Source: Microbacterium caowuchunii
Lineage (GTDB): Bacteria > Actinomycetota > Actinomycetes > Actinomycetales > Microbacteriaceae
Direction of reading: 5' to 3'
Assembly: GCF_008727755.1 (NCBI RefSeq)
Contig: NZ_CP044231.1
Location: forward strand, 62,001-126,000
DNA: 64,000 nucleotides
Made by a program: the position numbers and the translations under genes. Positions 1 to 9,881 of this stretch are shown here, piece by piece; the first letter of the stretch is position 1, and each line of letters begins with the position of its first letter. The notes beneath the pieces are model-generated. The model did no database searches. It had not been told where the DNA came from and saw nothing but the letters and a program-made list of their open reading frames with translations.

Positions 1-498
1 GACTCGCTCGACGAGCTGGCAGGCGCCATCGACGAGTTCAACGGGAAGATCATCGGGATCGAGCCGGGCGCCGGCCTCACCTCGGTGACCGAGAACGAGG
101 TCATCCCCGGGTACGGGCTCCAGGACTTCGACTACATCACCTCCTCGACGCCCGCCATGCTGTCCGAGCTGCAGGCGGCGACCGACGCCGGCGAGAACAT
201 CGTCGTCACCCTCTGGGAGCCGCACTGGGCTTACAGCGCCTTCCCGCTGAAGAACCTCGAGGACCCGAAGGGGACCCTCGGTGGCGCGGAGACGCTGAGC
301 TCCTACAGCCGCATCGGCTTCGCGGATGACTTCCCGGAGGTCGCCGAGTGGCTGGCGAACTTCACCATGGACACGGCGATGCTCGCCGACCTCGAGGACG
401 CCATGTTCAACGAGAACGCGGGCGCCAAGGACTGGAACCCGATCGTGAAGGCCTGGGTCGAGGACAACCGCGACTACGTGGACGCCCTGACCAGCTGA
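1..498 (+). CDS. Glycine betaine/proline ABC transporter substrate-binding protein, C-terminal part
   Basis: The reading frame is open from base 1 and stops at 498, giving the last 165 residues; the start lies outside the window. The residues resemble the OpuAC/ProX family: IIGIEPGAG early, the hinge-like region VIPGYGLQDF, then LWEPHWAYSAFPLKNLEDPK, where family members place tryptophans that cage the quaternary ammonium group. The protein would bind glycine betaine or a similar osmolyte outside the membrane and deliver it to an ABC permease, presumably encoded upstream of the window. A strong hairpin follows the stop codon. Family call is fairly sure; the exact ligand is inferred. Confidence 0.88.
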   Translation, partial: DSLDELAGAIDEFNGKIIGIEPGAGLTSVTENEVIPGYGLQDFDYITSSTPAMLSELQAATDAGENIVVTLWEPHWAYSAFPLKNLEDPKGTLGGAETLSSYSRIGFADDFPEVAEWLANFTMDTAMLADLEDAMFNENAGAKDWNPIVKAWVEDNRDYVDALTS

Positions 499-503
499 CA
501 CCC

Positions 504-544
504 CGCCCCCTGGCGTGTTCCTTCGAGGCGCGCGCCAGGGGGCG
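504..544 (+). terminator. Hairpin terminator after the betaine-binding protein
   Basis: Perfect 12-bp arms CGCCCCCTGGCG (504-515) and CGCCAGGGGGCG (533-544) around a 17-nt loop, starting 5 nt after the stop codon. There is no clear T-run, as is common in GC-rich actinobacteria. The rest of the stretch to 669 shows nothing I can name. Confidence 0.7.
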
Positions 545-669
545 TCCGTCTGCACGGGCGTCCGGGGATCCCGGCCGAGCGGAGGAGATCTGGCCAGGGG
601 AGGGCCGAATCGGGTTCTGCGGCCCTCCGCCCGGCGGATATCCTCCACCCGGCAGGCGAGGGCGCCGTC

Positions 670-1485
670 TCAGCCGCGCTCGGGCGGAAGCTGCTCGGGG
701 TGTGGAGGGTCGTGAGGCTCTGGGGCGGAGCCGGGGGAGGCCGGCGGCGCGGATGGCGGGGGCAGTGGGGGTCGCTCGGATGTCGTGAGCTCCAGCGCGA
801 CCTTCCGCTCCAGCACGTCGATCGCCCCGTCCGACAGTGAGATCAGCCCGTCCAGCTCCTCGCGCACGCGCTTGTAGGCCAGTTGTCGCTCCGCCGGCGT
901 GGCCGCCTCGTCCACTGCCACGGTCAGCAACTGCTTCGCGACGTCCAGACGCTTTCGCTCGGGTGCGGTGAACGAGGAGTCCTTGAGCCGGCGGGCGTCC
1001 CGCTCGGCGAGCTCGAACGCCACCTCGTAGTCGGTCACGGCGTTCTGGTACGCCGCGACCTCCGGCGGCGTGGGAGCGGGGCCGGATGCTGGAGGGCGCA
1101 ACCGGTCGGCCACCTTCTTCGCCCGCAGGAAACCGGCCGTCAGCGGCTGGCGCCCGTCACTCATCGCCGGGTAGGCGATCATCTTCGCCACGTCCAGTTC
1201 GTACTCGAGCCAGCGGGCCGTGATGGCGTCGTGCTCGGCCTGCGTACGGGCGAGGAGATCCGCGGCCGAGGCGGTGGGAGCGGCCTCAGCAGGCGTGTCC
1301 GGCTCGGTCCTGTGCCGAGCGGCGATCTCGACCGCTTTCATCTCGCGCTTGGCCTCGAGGATCTCCAGCCGCCGCTTGTGCCGGCGCTTCGCCGAGCGTT
1401 CCCAGGCGCTGCCGACGCCGCCGAGGGCCCCCATCAGGGGGAAGGCGAGCCACCAGTAGCTGCCCAGGAACTGGAAGAAATCCAC
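670..1485 (-). CDS. Membrane-anchored coiled-coil protein of unknown function (paralogue A)
   Basis: 271 residues from a GTG start. Residues 5-25 form one hydrophobic segment with a WW pair, followed by a very basic patch (KRRHKRRLEIL, about 34-44) and a long charged, probably helical region. The tail from about 235 is proline-rich. Residues 85-110 contain HDAITARWLEYELDV followed by PAMSD, which recurs in the next gene upstream (1507-2442), so the two are tandem paralogues. It is the last gene of a run on the minus strand that begins with purL. I do not recognise a named family. By topology it is probably a single-pass inner-membrane protein with a cytoplasmic coiled coil. Confidence 0.7.
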   Translation of the reverse strand: MDFFQFLGSYWWLAFPLMGALGGVGSAWERSAKRRHKRRLEILEAKREMKAVEIAARHRTEPDTPAEAAPTASAADLLARTQAEHDAITARWLEYELDVAKMIAYPAMSDGRQPLTAGFLRAKKVADRLRPPASGPAPTPPEVAAYQNAVTDYEVAFELAERDARRLKDSSFTAPERKRLDVAKQLLTVAVDEAATPAERQLAYKRVREELDGLISLSDGAIDVLERKVALELTTSERPPLPPPSAPPASPGSAPEPHDPPHPEQLPPERG

Positions 1486-1506
1486 GGCTCCATCGTAGGT
1501 GCGCGC

Positions 1507-2442
1507 TCAGCGGGACGCGGGCGGGCGCTGCCGGCGTCCGGGCACCGGCCATACCGGTTGCGGCAGCGGATCGCGCCGGGCGCCGGACTCGCCCCGGTCA
1601 TCGGCATCCGCGGCCGGGGAGGGCGCCGCCGCGCGCGCTGAGGGGGCGGGGCGGCCGGCTCCGGAGACGGGCTCCGTGGGAGGGGTTCCGGATGCGGCTG
1701 CGGGGCGCGATGGCGCCGGGGATGCGGGACGGAACGCCTCTCGCGCGGGCGTGCGGGGCGGTGTCGCGGCCCGCGCGGAGGTCGCCCGCAGGGCGGCGTC
1801 CTCCGCGGCCGTGAAGGCCGCCTCCATGGTGCGGACGGCGCGACGGTACGCGACGAAGTCCCCCGGGCTCATGCGGGCGGTGGGAGCGGCGGGCCGCAGC
1901 CATTGCGCGTCGCGCTGCGCCTGGAGGAACGCCGCCGTCGTCGGATGGTGCGGATCGGACATCTGCGGGAAGGCGAGTGCCGTCTCCACATCCGTCTCGT
2001 ACTCGAGCCACCGCGCGTTCAGGGCGTCGTGCTCGCGCACGAGCTGCGCGAGGGGCAGGTCGGCGGATGCGCCGCCGTTCAGACGTACGCGTTCGGCACG
2101 CACCCGGCTGCGCGCGGCCTTCAGTGCGAGGCCGGCCGCACGCTGGGCCTGCTTCGCCTGCTGGAGCTGGCGTCGTGCATCGGGGACGCTCGCGATGCCG
2201 GGGGCGGGCACTCCGCGCTGCGCCTGCGCCGAGAGCAACTGCGCCTGCGCGGAACGGGTGTCGGCCTTCGCGGAGACGAGGGCGCGTGCGGCGAGCTGCT
2301 CCTCGTGCCGCGCGGCGTCGAGCGCCAGCCGCCGCGCGCGGCGGCGACCGGTCGTCAGACCGACATAGCTGACGGCTCCGAGACCCACGGTCGTCGGAGC
2401 GGCCCACCACCAGGCGGCGAGGAACTCGAGCAGCGGCTCCAC
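1507..2442 (-). CDS. Membrane-anchored coiled-coil protein of unknown function (paralogue B)
   Basis: 311 residues, GTG start. The N-terminus has a hydrophobic stretch (about 5-30) with a WWW run, then basic residues TGRRRARR, then an Ala/Gln/Arg-rich helix (about 38-122) that looks coiled-coil. Residues 138-163 carry the motif HDALNARWLEYETDV...PQMSD shared with the downstream paralogue, and WLRP follows at 181 in both. The C-terminal 90 residues are low-complexity Ala/Pro/Arg. It lies 39 bp after the small membrane peptide at 2482-2613 and 21 bp before paralogue A, so co-transcription is likely. No function can be assigned. Confidence 0.7.
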   Translation of the reverse strand: MEPLLEFLAAWWWAAPTTVGLGAVSYVGLTTGRRRARRLALDAARHEEQLAARALVSAKADTRSAQAQLLSAQAQRGVPAPGIASVPDARRQLQQAKQAQRAAGLALKAARSRVRAERVRLNGGASADLPLAQLVREHDALNARWLEYETDVETALAFPQMSDPHHPTTAAFLQAQRDAQWLRPAAPTARMSPGDFVAYRRAVRTMEAAFTAAEDAALRATSARAATPPRTPAREAFRPASPAPSRPAAASGTPPTEPVSGAGRPAPSARAAAPSPAADADDRGESGARRDPLPQPVWPVPGRRQRPPASR

Positions 2443-2481
2443 CCTGTCATGCTAACCGCCGCGGTGGACGGTGCCGAGGTC

Positions 2482-2613
2482 TCAGCCGAAGAGCAGCGCG
2501 ATGACGGTGGATCCGCCACCGACGAGCACGAGCGCCACGATGACGACCCAGGCCACGATCTTCATCCGGGCCTGACGCTTCTGGCCGTACAGCTCGGTGT
2601 CGTCGTCGTCCAT
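2482..2613 (-). CDS. 43-residue single-pass membrane peptide
   Basis: ATG at 2613 with a purine-rich ribosome site (GGGGGAAGG) about 7 nt upstream. The product has an acidic start (MDDDDTELYGQKRQARMK) and one transmembrane segment, about residues 18-41 (IVAWVVIVALVLVGGG then STVIALLFG). It begins 29 nt after the purL stop codon on the same strand, so it is probably translated from the purL message. Small proteins of this shape are often present in actinobacteria downstream of purL, but I cannot name a family or function. Confidence 0.6.
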   Translation of the reverse strand: MDDDDTELYGQKRQARMKIVAWVVIVALVLVGGGSTVIALLFG

Positions 2614-2642
2614 CTCGCGCCTTCCCCCTGATCCGGCCACGC

Positions 2643-4991
<2,349 letters not shown>

Positions 4992-5389
4992 GCGGCTGAA
5001 CTCCAGGATTCACGGGGGCCGGACCCGTTCATCCTACTCGGCGCTTCCGTGCGTCCGCCCCTGTTGTTGCGCGGGCCCCGTGCGTCCCGAGGCATGTTGA
5101 GTGTTCACCCGGGCCCGCCCGCCGATGCACCCGTTGAGTGTCCACAACACGCGGGGTGGTGGCGGCCGCATCCGGCGTGTCCTGGACACTCGACCTGAAG
5201 GGCGGCCGGGGGGACCTGAGGCGTGGTGGTTCCGTCTCACTCCGGTGCGCAGTAGGCTCCGAGCCCGAGAGCCGCGCGAGGTGGTCAGATGAGCCTGCTT
5301 CCGGGCGGAGCCGATGGGAATGCGCGAACGATGTGGGGTGCAGAGACGGTGAGGATGCGGAAGACCGCGCCGTCACGCGGGTCCGCCGC
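4992..5389. other. Intergenic stretch upstream of purL with an imperfect long inverted repeat
   Basis: About 400 bp with no convincing gene. It must contain the purL promoter on the minus strand, but I cannot point to clear -35/-10 boxes. At 5133-5194 two 20-base arms (GTTGAGTGTCCACAACACGC and, reading the other strand, GTCGAGTGTCCAGGACACGC) pair with three mismatches. A related half, GTTGAGTGTTCAC, lies about 37 bp upstream near 5097. Confidence 0.5.
5133..5194. repeat. 62-bp imperfect inverted repeat with GAGTGTCCA arms
   Basis: Arms 5133-5152 and 5175-5194 match at 17 of 20 positions and enclose a 22-nt loop. The element sits between divergent genes (purL and a small membrane protein), so it is not a simple terminator. 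The 8-mer GTGTCCAC also occurs in the hairpin at 54853-54898. Confidence 0.55.
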
Positions 5390-5788
5390 ATGAGCAGGAC
5401 CAGCGTGCACGACGGACCGGGCGGTCCGAGGAGGAGCGCACCGTGGGTGCCCGTGTCCGCCGCCCTCGGCTGGGTCGGACTGCTCGTGCACAATGTGGCC
5501 GATTTGCCGGGTCAGACGATCGTCAGCCCGGAATCGCTCATCCCTCTGGCGCTGACGGTTGTGCTCGTCGCTGCGTGGTTCACGCGGCTGCGATCCGTCG
5601 CGGCGTGGGCCCTTTTGGGGTGGGGTGTGTTGAACCTCCTGGGTGCGATCTTCACCGTGCTGCCCCTGCCGATCCTTCCTTTCGATCCGGCTCAGACTCC
5701 CGCCCACTACGCGTTCCACGTGCTCTACGGGATCACCCAAGTGCCGCTCGTCGTCACCACTGCGATCTGGCTCCGGCGTCGGATATAG
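5390..5788 (+). CDS. Small integral membrane protein, unknown
   Basis: 132 residues if translation starts at ATG 5390 (MSRTSVHDG); the frame is open further upstream but that part is low-complexity Arg/Gly and lacks a good ribosome site, so the later start is preferred. Four hydrophobic segments are visible: about 18-38 (VSAALGWVGLLVHNVADL), 45-62 (IPLALTVVLVAAW), 69-90 (VAAWALLGWGVLNLLGAI) and 105-127. It has no cysteine motifs or known domain that I recognise. It is followed by a 250-bp gap and then the ArsR gene. Likely a DoxX-like or DUF-type membrane protein, but unproven. Confidence 0.55.
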   Translation: MSRTSVHDGPGGPRRSAPWVPVSAALGWVGLLVHNVADLPGQTIVSPESLIPLALTVVLVAAWFTRLRSVAAWALLGWGVLNLLGAIFTVLPLPILPFDPAQTPAHYAFHVLYGITQVPLVVTTAIWLRRRI

Positions 5789-6025
5789 CGGCCGTTTCCG
5801 CACGCTCGCCTGCGGCCCCGGATCGCCACAGCCCTCCGTGCAGAGCGCCTGGTGCACCCCTGCACCCGCTGCGCGCCTGCTGAACGACCGCGGCCTCCGG
5901 AGCCGCATCGGCGGTTCGCTGCATTCAGTGCACCGACGACACAGGCAGTGCAACGAGAAGCCCAGAGATGCAACGCGAGTGCATTCCCGACAGGACGGGG
6001 GTTGTCCGGGCGACCCCAGAGGTCT

Positions 6026-6047
6026 AACGTGCAACCAAATGGTTGTA
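6026..6047. promoter_or_regulatory. Palindromic ArsR/SdpR-type operator over the start codon
   Basis: GTGCAACC-AAAT-GGTTGTAC (6029-6048 region) is an inverted repeat with 8-bp arms and one mismatch. The ATG of the regulator gene (6039) lies inside it. Small ArsR repressors paired with SRPBCC proteins commonly carry such a GCAACC-N4-GGTTGC site at their own start, so autorepression is likely. The upstream gap (5789-6028) also has several TGCA-containing short repeats, including ATGCA-N7-TGCAT at 5968-5984, but no gene. Confidence 0.6.
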
Positions 6048-6377
6048 CATCTGACGCTCAACGACGACGAGGTGGACCGGGTCTTCCGGGCCCTCGCCGA
6101 TCGCACACGCCGCGACATCCTGCGGCGCACCCTGCAGACCGAGCAGTCCGTGTCGGCGCTCGCCGCCACCTACGACGTCTCGTTCGCCGCCGTGCAGAAG
6201 CACGTCGCCGTGCTCGAGGCGGCGCACCTCGTCGTCAAACGCGCCGAGGGGCGGGAACGGCTCGTCCGGGCGGACCCGGACACGATCGTCCGGGCTCGGC
6301 GTCTGCTCAACGAGTACGAGCACATGTGGCGGGCCCGGGTCGACCGGCTCGACGATCTGCTCGCCGTGGATCCCTGA
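6039..6377 (+). CDS. ArsR/SmtB-family transcriptional repressor
   Basis: 112 residues from ATG 6039, the normal size of this family. A winged helix-turn-helix is clear: FRALADRTRRDILRR (15-30), QSVSALAATYDVSFAAVQKHVAVLEAAHLV (34-64), then the wing KRAEGRERLVRADP. No Cys/His metal sites are seen, which fits the SdpR-like, non-metal branch. The gene is 53 bp ahead of a tandem SRPBCC (AHSA1-type) protein in the same direction, the usual genetic pairing, and its start codon lies in a palindrome (6029-6048), suggesting it represses both genes. A longer upstream frame exists but lacks regulator sequence. Confidence 0.9.
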   Translation: MVVHLTLNDDEVDRVFRALADRTRRDILRRTLQTEQSVSALAATYDVSFAAVQKHVAVLEAAHLVVKRAEGRERLVRADPDTIVRARRLLNEYEHMWRARVDRLDDLLAVDP

Positions 6378-6430
6378 CGGACGCGGCAGTCGCCGCATCC
6401 GTCCTCCATGCAACGAATCCGGAGAACGAC

Positions 6431-7408
6431 ATGCCTGTCACCGCTGTCAACACCGACACCGCCGACCTGACGATGACCGTCGTCGGCGACTTCCCCGCCC
6501 CCGTCGCCCGGCTCTGGCGCGCCTTCACCGACCCGCGCCAGCTCGAGCGCTTCTGGGGGCCGCCCGGATGGCCCGCGACCTTCACCTACTTCGACTTCGA
6601 GGTGGGCGGTCGCGCACGGTACGAGATGACGAGCCCGCGCGGGGAGAAGTCCCGAGGGGCGTGGGAGTTCCTGCGCATCGAACCGGAGACGGGTTTCGAG
6701 GTACTGGACGGCTTCGTCGACGAGGACGGCAAGGCCACCGCGGACATGCCCTCGATGCGCATGACGTTCGAGTTCACCGAGACCGCCGAAGGCTCGCGCG
6801 TCACCTGCGTGACCACCTTCCCCTCCGAGGATGCGCTCGAGCAGATGCTCGCGATGGGCGCCGAGGAAGGCAGCTCCATGGCCTTCGATCAGCTTGCGAT
6901 CGTGCTGTCGGACCTGCGTGAGTACGCACAGGGGAAGGGCACCTGGACCGAGCTCCTCGACGACCAGCACGTGCGGATCAGCCGCCTCATCGACGGGCCG
7001 CGCGAACTCGTCTGGCGCGCGCACACCGAGCCCGAGCTCATGCGGCAGTGGATGCTGGGCCCGGACGGATGGCGCATGACCGTGTGCGAGATCGACACCG
7101 CCCCCGGGGGGAAGTACCGCTACGAGTGGACGCCCGAGGAGGGTGTGGCGGGCGAGCCGTTCGGCTTCGATGGAGAGTCGCTGCTCACCGAGCGCCCGCG
7201 ACGGATGGTGAGCACCGAGCACATGACCGGGACCGACTACCCGTCCACGCTCAACGACCTGTCGCTGTACGAGGAGGACGGTGCGACCCTCGTCACGGTG
7301 CTCATCGAGTACCCCGACAAGGAGACCCGCGACGCGGTGCTCGCCACCGGTATGACCGACGGCATGGAGGCGAGCTACGCGCGGATGGAGCGCGTGCTGC
7401 TGGGCTGA
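6431..7408 (+). CDS. Tandem SRPBCC (AHSA1/START-like) domain protein
   Basis: 325 residues, ATG 6431. The sequence contains two copies of the AHSA1-type SRPBCC fold: copy 1 about residues 12-160 (FPAPVARLWRAFTDPRQLERFWGPPGW) and copy 2 about 175-322 (IDGPRELVWRAHTEPELMRQWMLGPDGW). Both have the characteristic start (hydrophobic strand, then W-x-A-x-T-x-P) and end in helices. Family members bind hydrophobic ligands or act as stress-related carriers; most actinobacterial partners of ArsR repressors have one domain, so the in-frame duplication is of interest. Probably co-transcribed with the ArsR gene. A strong terminator follows. Confidence 0.88.
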   Translation: MPVTAVNTDTADLTMTVVGDFPAPVARLWRAFTDPRQLERFWGPPGWPATFTYFDFEVGGRARYEMTSPRGEKSRGAWEFLRIEPETGFEVLDGFVDEDGKATADMPSMRMTFEFTETAEGSRVTCVTTFPSEDALEQMLAMGAEEGSSMAFDQLAIVLSDLREYAQGKGTWTELLDDQHVRISRLIDGPRELVWRAHTEPELMRQWMLGPDGWRMTVCEIDTAPGGKYRYEWTPEEGVAGEPFGFDGESLLTERPRRMVSTEHMTGTDYPSTLNDLSLYEEDGATLVTVLIEYPDKETRDAVLATGMTDGMEASYARMERVLLG

Positions 7409-7417
7409 ACCGCTGCT

Positions 7418-7461
7418 GCCGACCCTCTCCCTCCCCGCTTCTGCGTGGGGGGAGAGTCGGC
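7418..7461 (+). terminator. Rho-independent-like terminator after the SRPBCC gene
   Basis: A stem formed by GCCGACCCTCTCCCTCCCC (7418-7436) and GGGGGGAGAGTCGGC (7447-7461) with a small bulge, 9 nt after the stop codon. No long T-run follows. Confidence 0.65.
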
Positions 7462-7643
7462 TGTGAGGACGATCAGGCGGGTCCTGCTAGGGTTGTGTCG
7501 CGCCTTCGTGCGCTGCGTCGTCGATACGCTTCCGGCCTCTCTGAGCGGCCGTGGAATTTCTCGAGCGGCGAAACGATGCGGGATCCCCCGCCGTCGCCCC
7601 ACCTCAGCGGTCGTCTCCGATCGCTTCTCATCCGAAAGCCCCT

Positions 7644-9158
7644 ATGCCTTCCTTCATCGATCTCGGCGTGCCCGCACGCCTCGCCCGCGTCCTCACCGAG
7701 TCCGGTAAGAGCGAGCCGTTCCCCATCCAAGAGGGCACGCTGCCCGACTCTCTCGCCGGGCGCGATGTGCTCGGCCGCGGCCGCACCGGCAGTGGCAAGA
7801 CCCTCGCGTTCTCGCTGCCGCTGGTCACCCGTCTCGAGGGCGGACGCCGCACTTCGGGTCACCCGCGCGGACTCGTCCTCGCCCCGACGCGTGAGCTCGC
7901 GACCCAGATCGCGGCGACGCTGATCCCGCTCGCCGAGGTCGCCGGCCTCACCGTCACCACCATCTTCGGCGGCGTCAGCCAGAAGCCGCAGGAGCAGGCG
8001 CTGCGCGCCGGCGTCGACATCATCGTCGCGTGCCCCGGCCGTCTCGACGACCTCATGAAGCAGAAGCTCGTGCACCTCGACCGCGTCGAGATCACCGTGC
8101 TCGACGAGGCCGACCACATGGCCGACCTCGGGTTCCTCCCCGTCGTCACCCGCGTCCTGTCGGCGACCCCCCGCGGCGGACAGCGGATGCTGTTCAGCGC
8201 CACGCTCGACCGCGGTGTCGATGGCCTGGTCCGCAAGTTCCTGCAGAACGAGGTCCGGCACGAGGTCGACGAGTCGAGCGTCCCCGCCGCCGCGATGACC
8301 CACCGGGTGTTCCAGGTGCAGGACGACGCGAAGAACGACCTCGTCACCGCGCTCGCGTCCGGCAGCGGCCGTCGCATCATGTTCACGCGCACCAAGCACC
8401 AGGCCAAGAAGCTCGCGAAGAAGCTGACCGCCGACGGCATCCCCGCCGTCGACCTGCACGGCAACCTCTCGCAGAACGCGCGTGAGCGGAACCTCGCCGC
8501 ATTCGGCGCCCCGGTCTCGCAGGGCGGCGTGCGTGTGCTCGTCGCCACCGACGTCGCCGCCCGCGGTGTGCACGTCGACAACGTCGAGCTGGTCGTGCAC
8601 GTCGACCCGCCGACCGAGCACAAGGCGTACCTGCACCGCTCCGGCCGCACCGCTCGCGCGGGCGCCGAGGGCACGGTCGTCACCGTCGTCCAGCCGTCGC
8701 AGAAGCGGGATGTGGCGCTCATGCTGCGTCAGGCGGCGATCAGCGCGGAGTTCGAGCTCGTGAACGCGACGCACCAGGCCGTCACCGAACTGGTCGGCGA
8801 CACCGCGCCGTACGTGAAGCCCGTCCCGGTCACCGAGCAGGGTTCGGGCCGCTCCGGCGGTGCCGGTCGCTCCGGTGGTTCGGGTCGCTCCGGCGGTGCC
8901 GGTCGCTCGGGTGGCGCCGGTCGCTCCGGCGGCTCGGGTCGCGCCGGTGCCGGTGCTCCTGCTGCGGCTCGCTCCGGTGGGCGCGCGGCCGCCCGTCCCG
9001 CATCCGCATCCGCATCCGCGGGTCGCTCCGGCGCCGCGCACGGGGGCGGCACCGTCTCGCGGTACTCGACCTCGTCGGGTGAGCACACCAACACCGGTGG
9101 CGGCGCTCGCCGCCGTGGGGGCAACGGTCGCGCGCAGGCGCCGGCCGGTCGCGCCTGA
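7644..9158 (+). CDS. DEAD-box ATP-dependent RNA helicase with Gly/Arg/Ser-rich tail
   Basis: 504 residues from ATG 7644 (MPSFIDLGVP); the frame extends upstream but the helicase homology starts here. Core motifs in order: Q-motif region PFPIQEG (25-31), Walker A GRTGSGKT (46-53), PTRELA (81-86), GG (109-110), PGRL (131-134), DEAD (154-157), SAT (185-187), then the second RecA domain with the ATDVAARGV and HRSGRTARAG motifs. The last about 110 residues are repeats of GRSGGAGRSGGS-type, an RNA-binding low-complexity tail. It would remodel structured RNA in ribosome assembly or mRNA decay. It stands alone between two terminators. Confidence 0.95.
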   Translation: MPSFIDLGVPARLARVLTESGKSEPFPIQEGTLPDSLAGRDVLGRGRTGSGKTLAFSLPLVTRLEGGRRTSGHPRGLVLAPTRELATQIAATLIPLAEVAGLTVTTIFGGVSQKPQEQALRAGVDIIVACPGRLDDLMKQKLVHLDRVEITVLDEADHMADLGFLPVVTRVLSATPRGGQRMLFSATLDRGVDGLVRKFLQNEVRHEVDESSVPAAAMTHRVFQVQDDAKNDLVTALASGSGRRIMFTRTKHQAKKLAKKLTADGIPAVDLHGNLSQNARERNLAAFGAPVSQGGVRVLVATDVAARGVHVDNVELVVHVDPPTEHKAYLHRSGRTARAGAEGTVVTVVQPSQKRDVALMLRQAAISAEFELVNATHQAVTELVGDTAPYVKPVPVTEQGSGRSGGAGRSGGSGRSGGAGRSGGAGRSGGSGRAGAGAPAAARSGGRAAARPASASASAGRSGAAHGGGTVSRYSTSSGEHTNTGGGARRRGGNGRAQAPAGRA

Positions 9159-9190
9159 TCCGCTGACTCCCCGCGCCTGATCCGCGCGCA

Positions 9191-9236
9191 CGAAGCCCGC
9201 TCGAGCCCATCCCGGCCCGGGCGGGCTTCGCTCTTT
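9191..9236 (+). terminator. Terminator after the DEAD-box helicase
   Basis: Perfect 10-bp arms CGAAGCCCGC (9191-9200) and GCGGGCTTCG (9221-9230) followed by CTCTTT. Confidence 0.75.
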
Positions 9237-9272
9237 CCCGGGCTCTTCTCCCGCGGTGCTCCCCTTCATCCC

Positions 9273-9347
9273 CCCGCGAGACTGCACGCACAGCACGAGA
9301 CGGACGTAACCAGCCGCAGTCTCGTGCGTACTATGCAGTCTCGCGGG
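9273..9347. repeat. Nested palindromic repeat, family 1, copy A
   Basis: 75 bp with perfect outer arms CCCGCGAGACTGCA / TGCAGTCTCGCGGG and an inner pair built on CACGAGAC / GTCTCGTG. The same element occurs at 35318-35393 and 61209-61283. This copy lies between converging genes (helicase and sufU), in the opposite orientation to copies B and C when the asymmetric loop is compared. Confidence 0.85.
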
Positions 9348-9350
9348 AAA

Positions 9351-9404
9351 GGGAGCGGAGCGACGGGAGCGGAGCGACGGGAGCGGGGCGACGGGAGCAG
9401 GGGA
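9351..9404. repeat. 14-bp tandem repeat, about 3.8 units
   Basis: The unit GGGAGCGGAGCGAC is repeated at 9351, 9365 and (one change) 9379, with a partial fourth unit. It directly follows palindrome copy A and ends just before the sufU stop codon at 9417. Confidence 0.75.
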
Positions 9405-9416
9405 GGGTGGGGGCGC

Positions 9417-9881
9417 TCAGGCGCGAGCGAGGGCGTCCTCGAGCGCGACCCAGGCGAGCATGGCGCACTTGACCCGGGCGGTGAACTTCGAGACGCCGGA
9501 CAGCGCCGCCGCATCCGCGAAGGTCTCCTCGTCCAGCGGAAGGGTCCCCCGCGAGCGCAGCGCCTCGCGGAAACCGTCCACGAGCGTCTTCGCCTCCGCG
9601 CGCGTCATCCCACCGCGCTCCTCGACGGCGTCCGTCACCAGCACGGCGAGCATCGACGCGGACGCCTGCGAGATGGAGCAGCCGGAACCCTGCCACGTCA
9701 CATCCCGGATCACGTCGGGGTCGTCGGACAGTCGCACCCGCAGCGAGACCTCGTCGCCGCAGATCGGGTTCCGCTGGTGGGAGGTCGCCGTGCGGCCCTC
9801 CTCCGGCGCGAGCTGCTTGCCGTGGGGGTGCTTCGAGTGATCGAGGATCAGCTCCTGATACAGCCCATCCAGCCCGCTCAT
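9417..9881 (-). CDS. sufU: SUF system iron-sulfur/sulfur-transfer protein SufU
   Basis: 154 residues. The family's three conserved cysteines are present as C41 (NPICGDE, with Asp43), C68 (GSGCSISQASASM) and C139 (VKCAML), with the insert typical of SufU rather than IscU. In Gram-positive bacteria SufU is a zinc protein that accepts persulfide sulfur from SufS. Its start codon overlaps the sufS stop (ATGA at 9878-9881 on the minus strand), so it is translationally coupled to the cysteine desulfurase. Gene order on the minus strand is sufU then sufS? No: transcription runs from 11164 downwards, so sufS is first and sufU second. Confidence 0.93.
   Translation of the reverse strand: MSGLDGLYQELILDHSKHPHGKQLAPEEGRTATSHQRNPICGDEVSLRVRLSDDPDVIRDVTWQGSGCSISQASASMLAVLVTDAVEERGGMTRAEAKTLVDGFREALRSRGTLPLDEETFADAAALSGVSKFTARVKCAMLAWVALEDALARA

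Noticed and set aside
4992..5389. Purine riboswitch upstream of purL
   Set aside because: No conserved purine-riboswitch core or three-stem fold could be recognised; only an inverted repeat is visible.
7473..9296. 607-codon frame opposite the DEAD-box helicase
   Set aside because: Antisense shadow of a clear helicase; the sequence is repetitive Thr/Gly/Arg with no family features.
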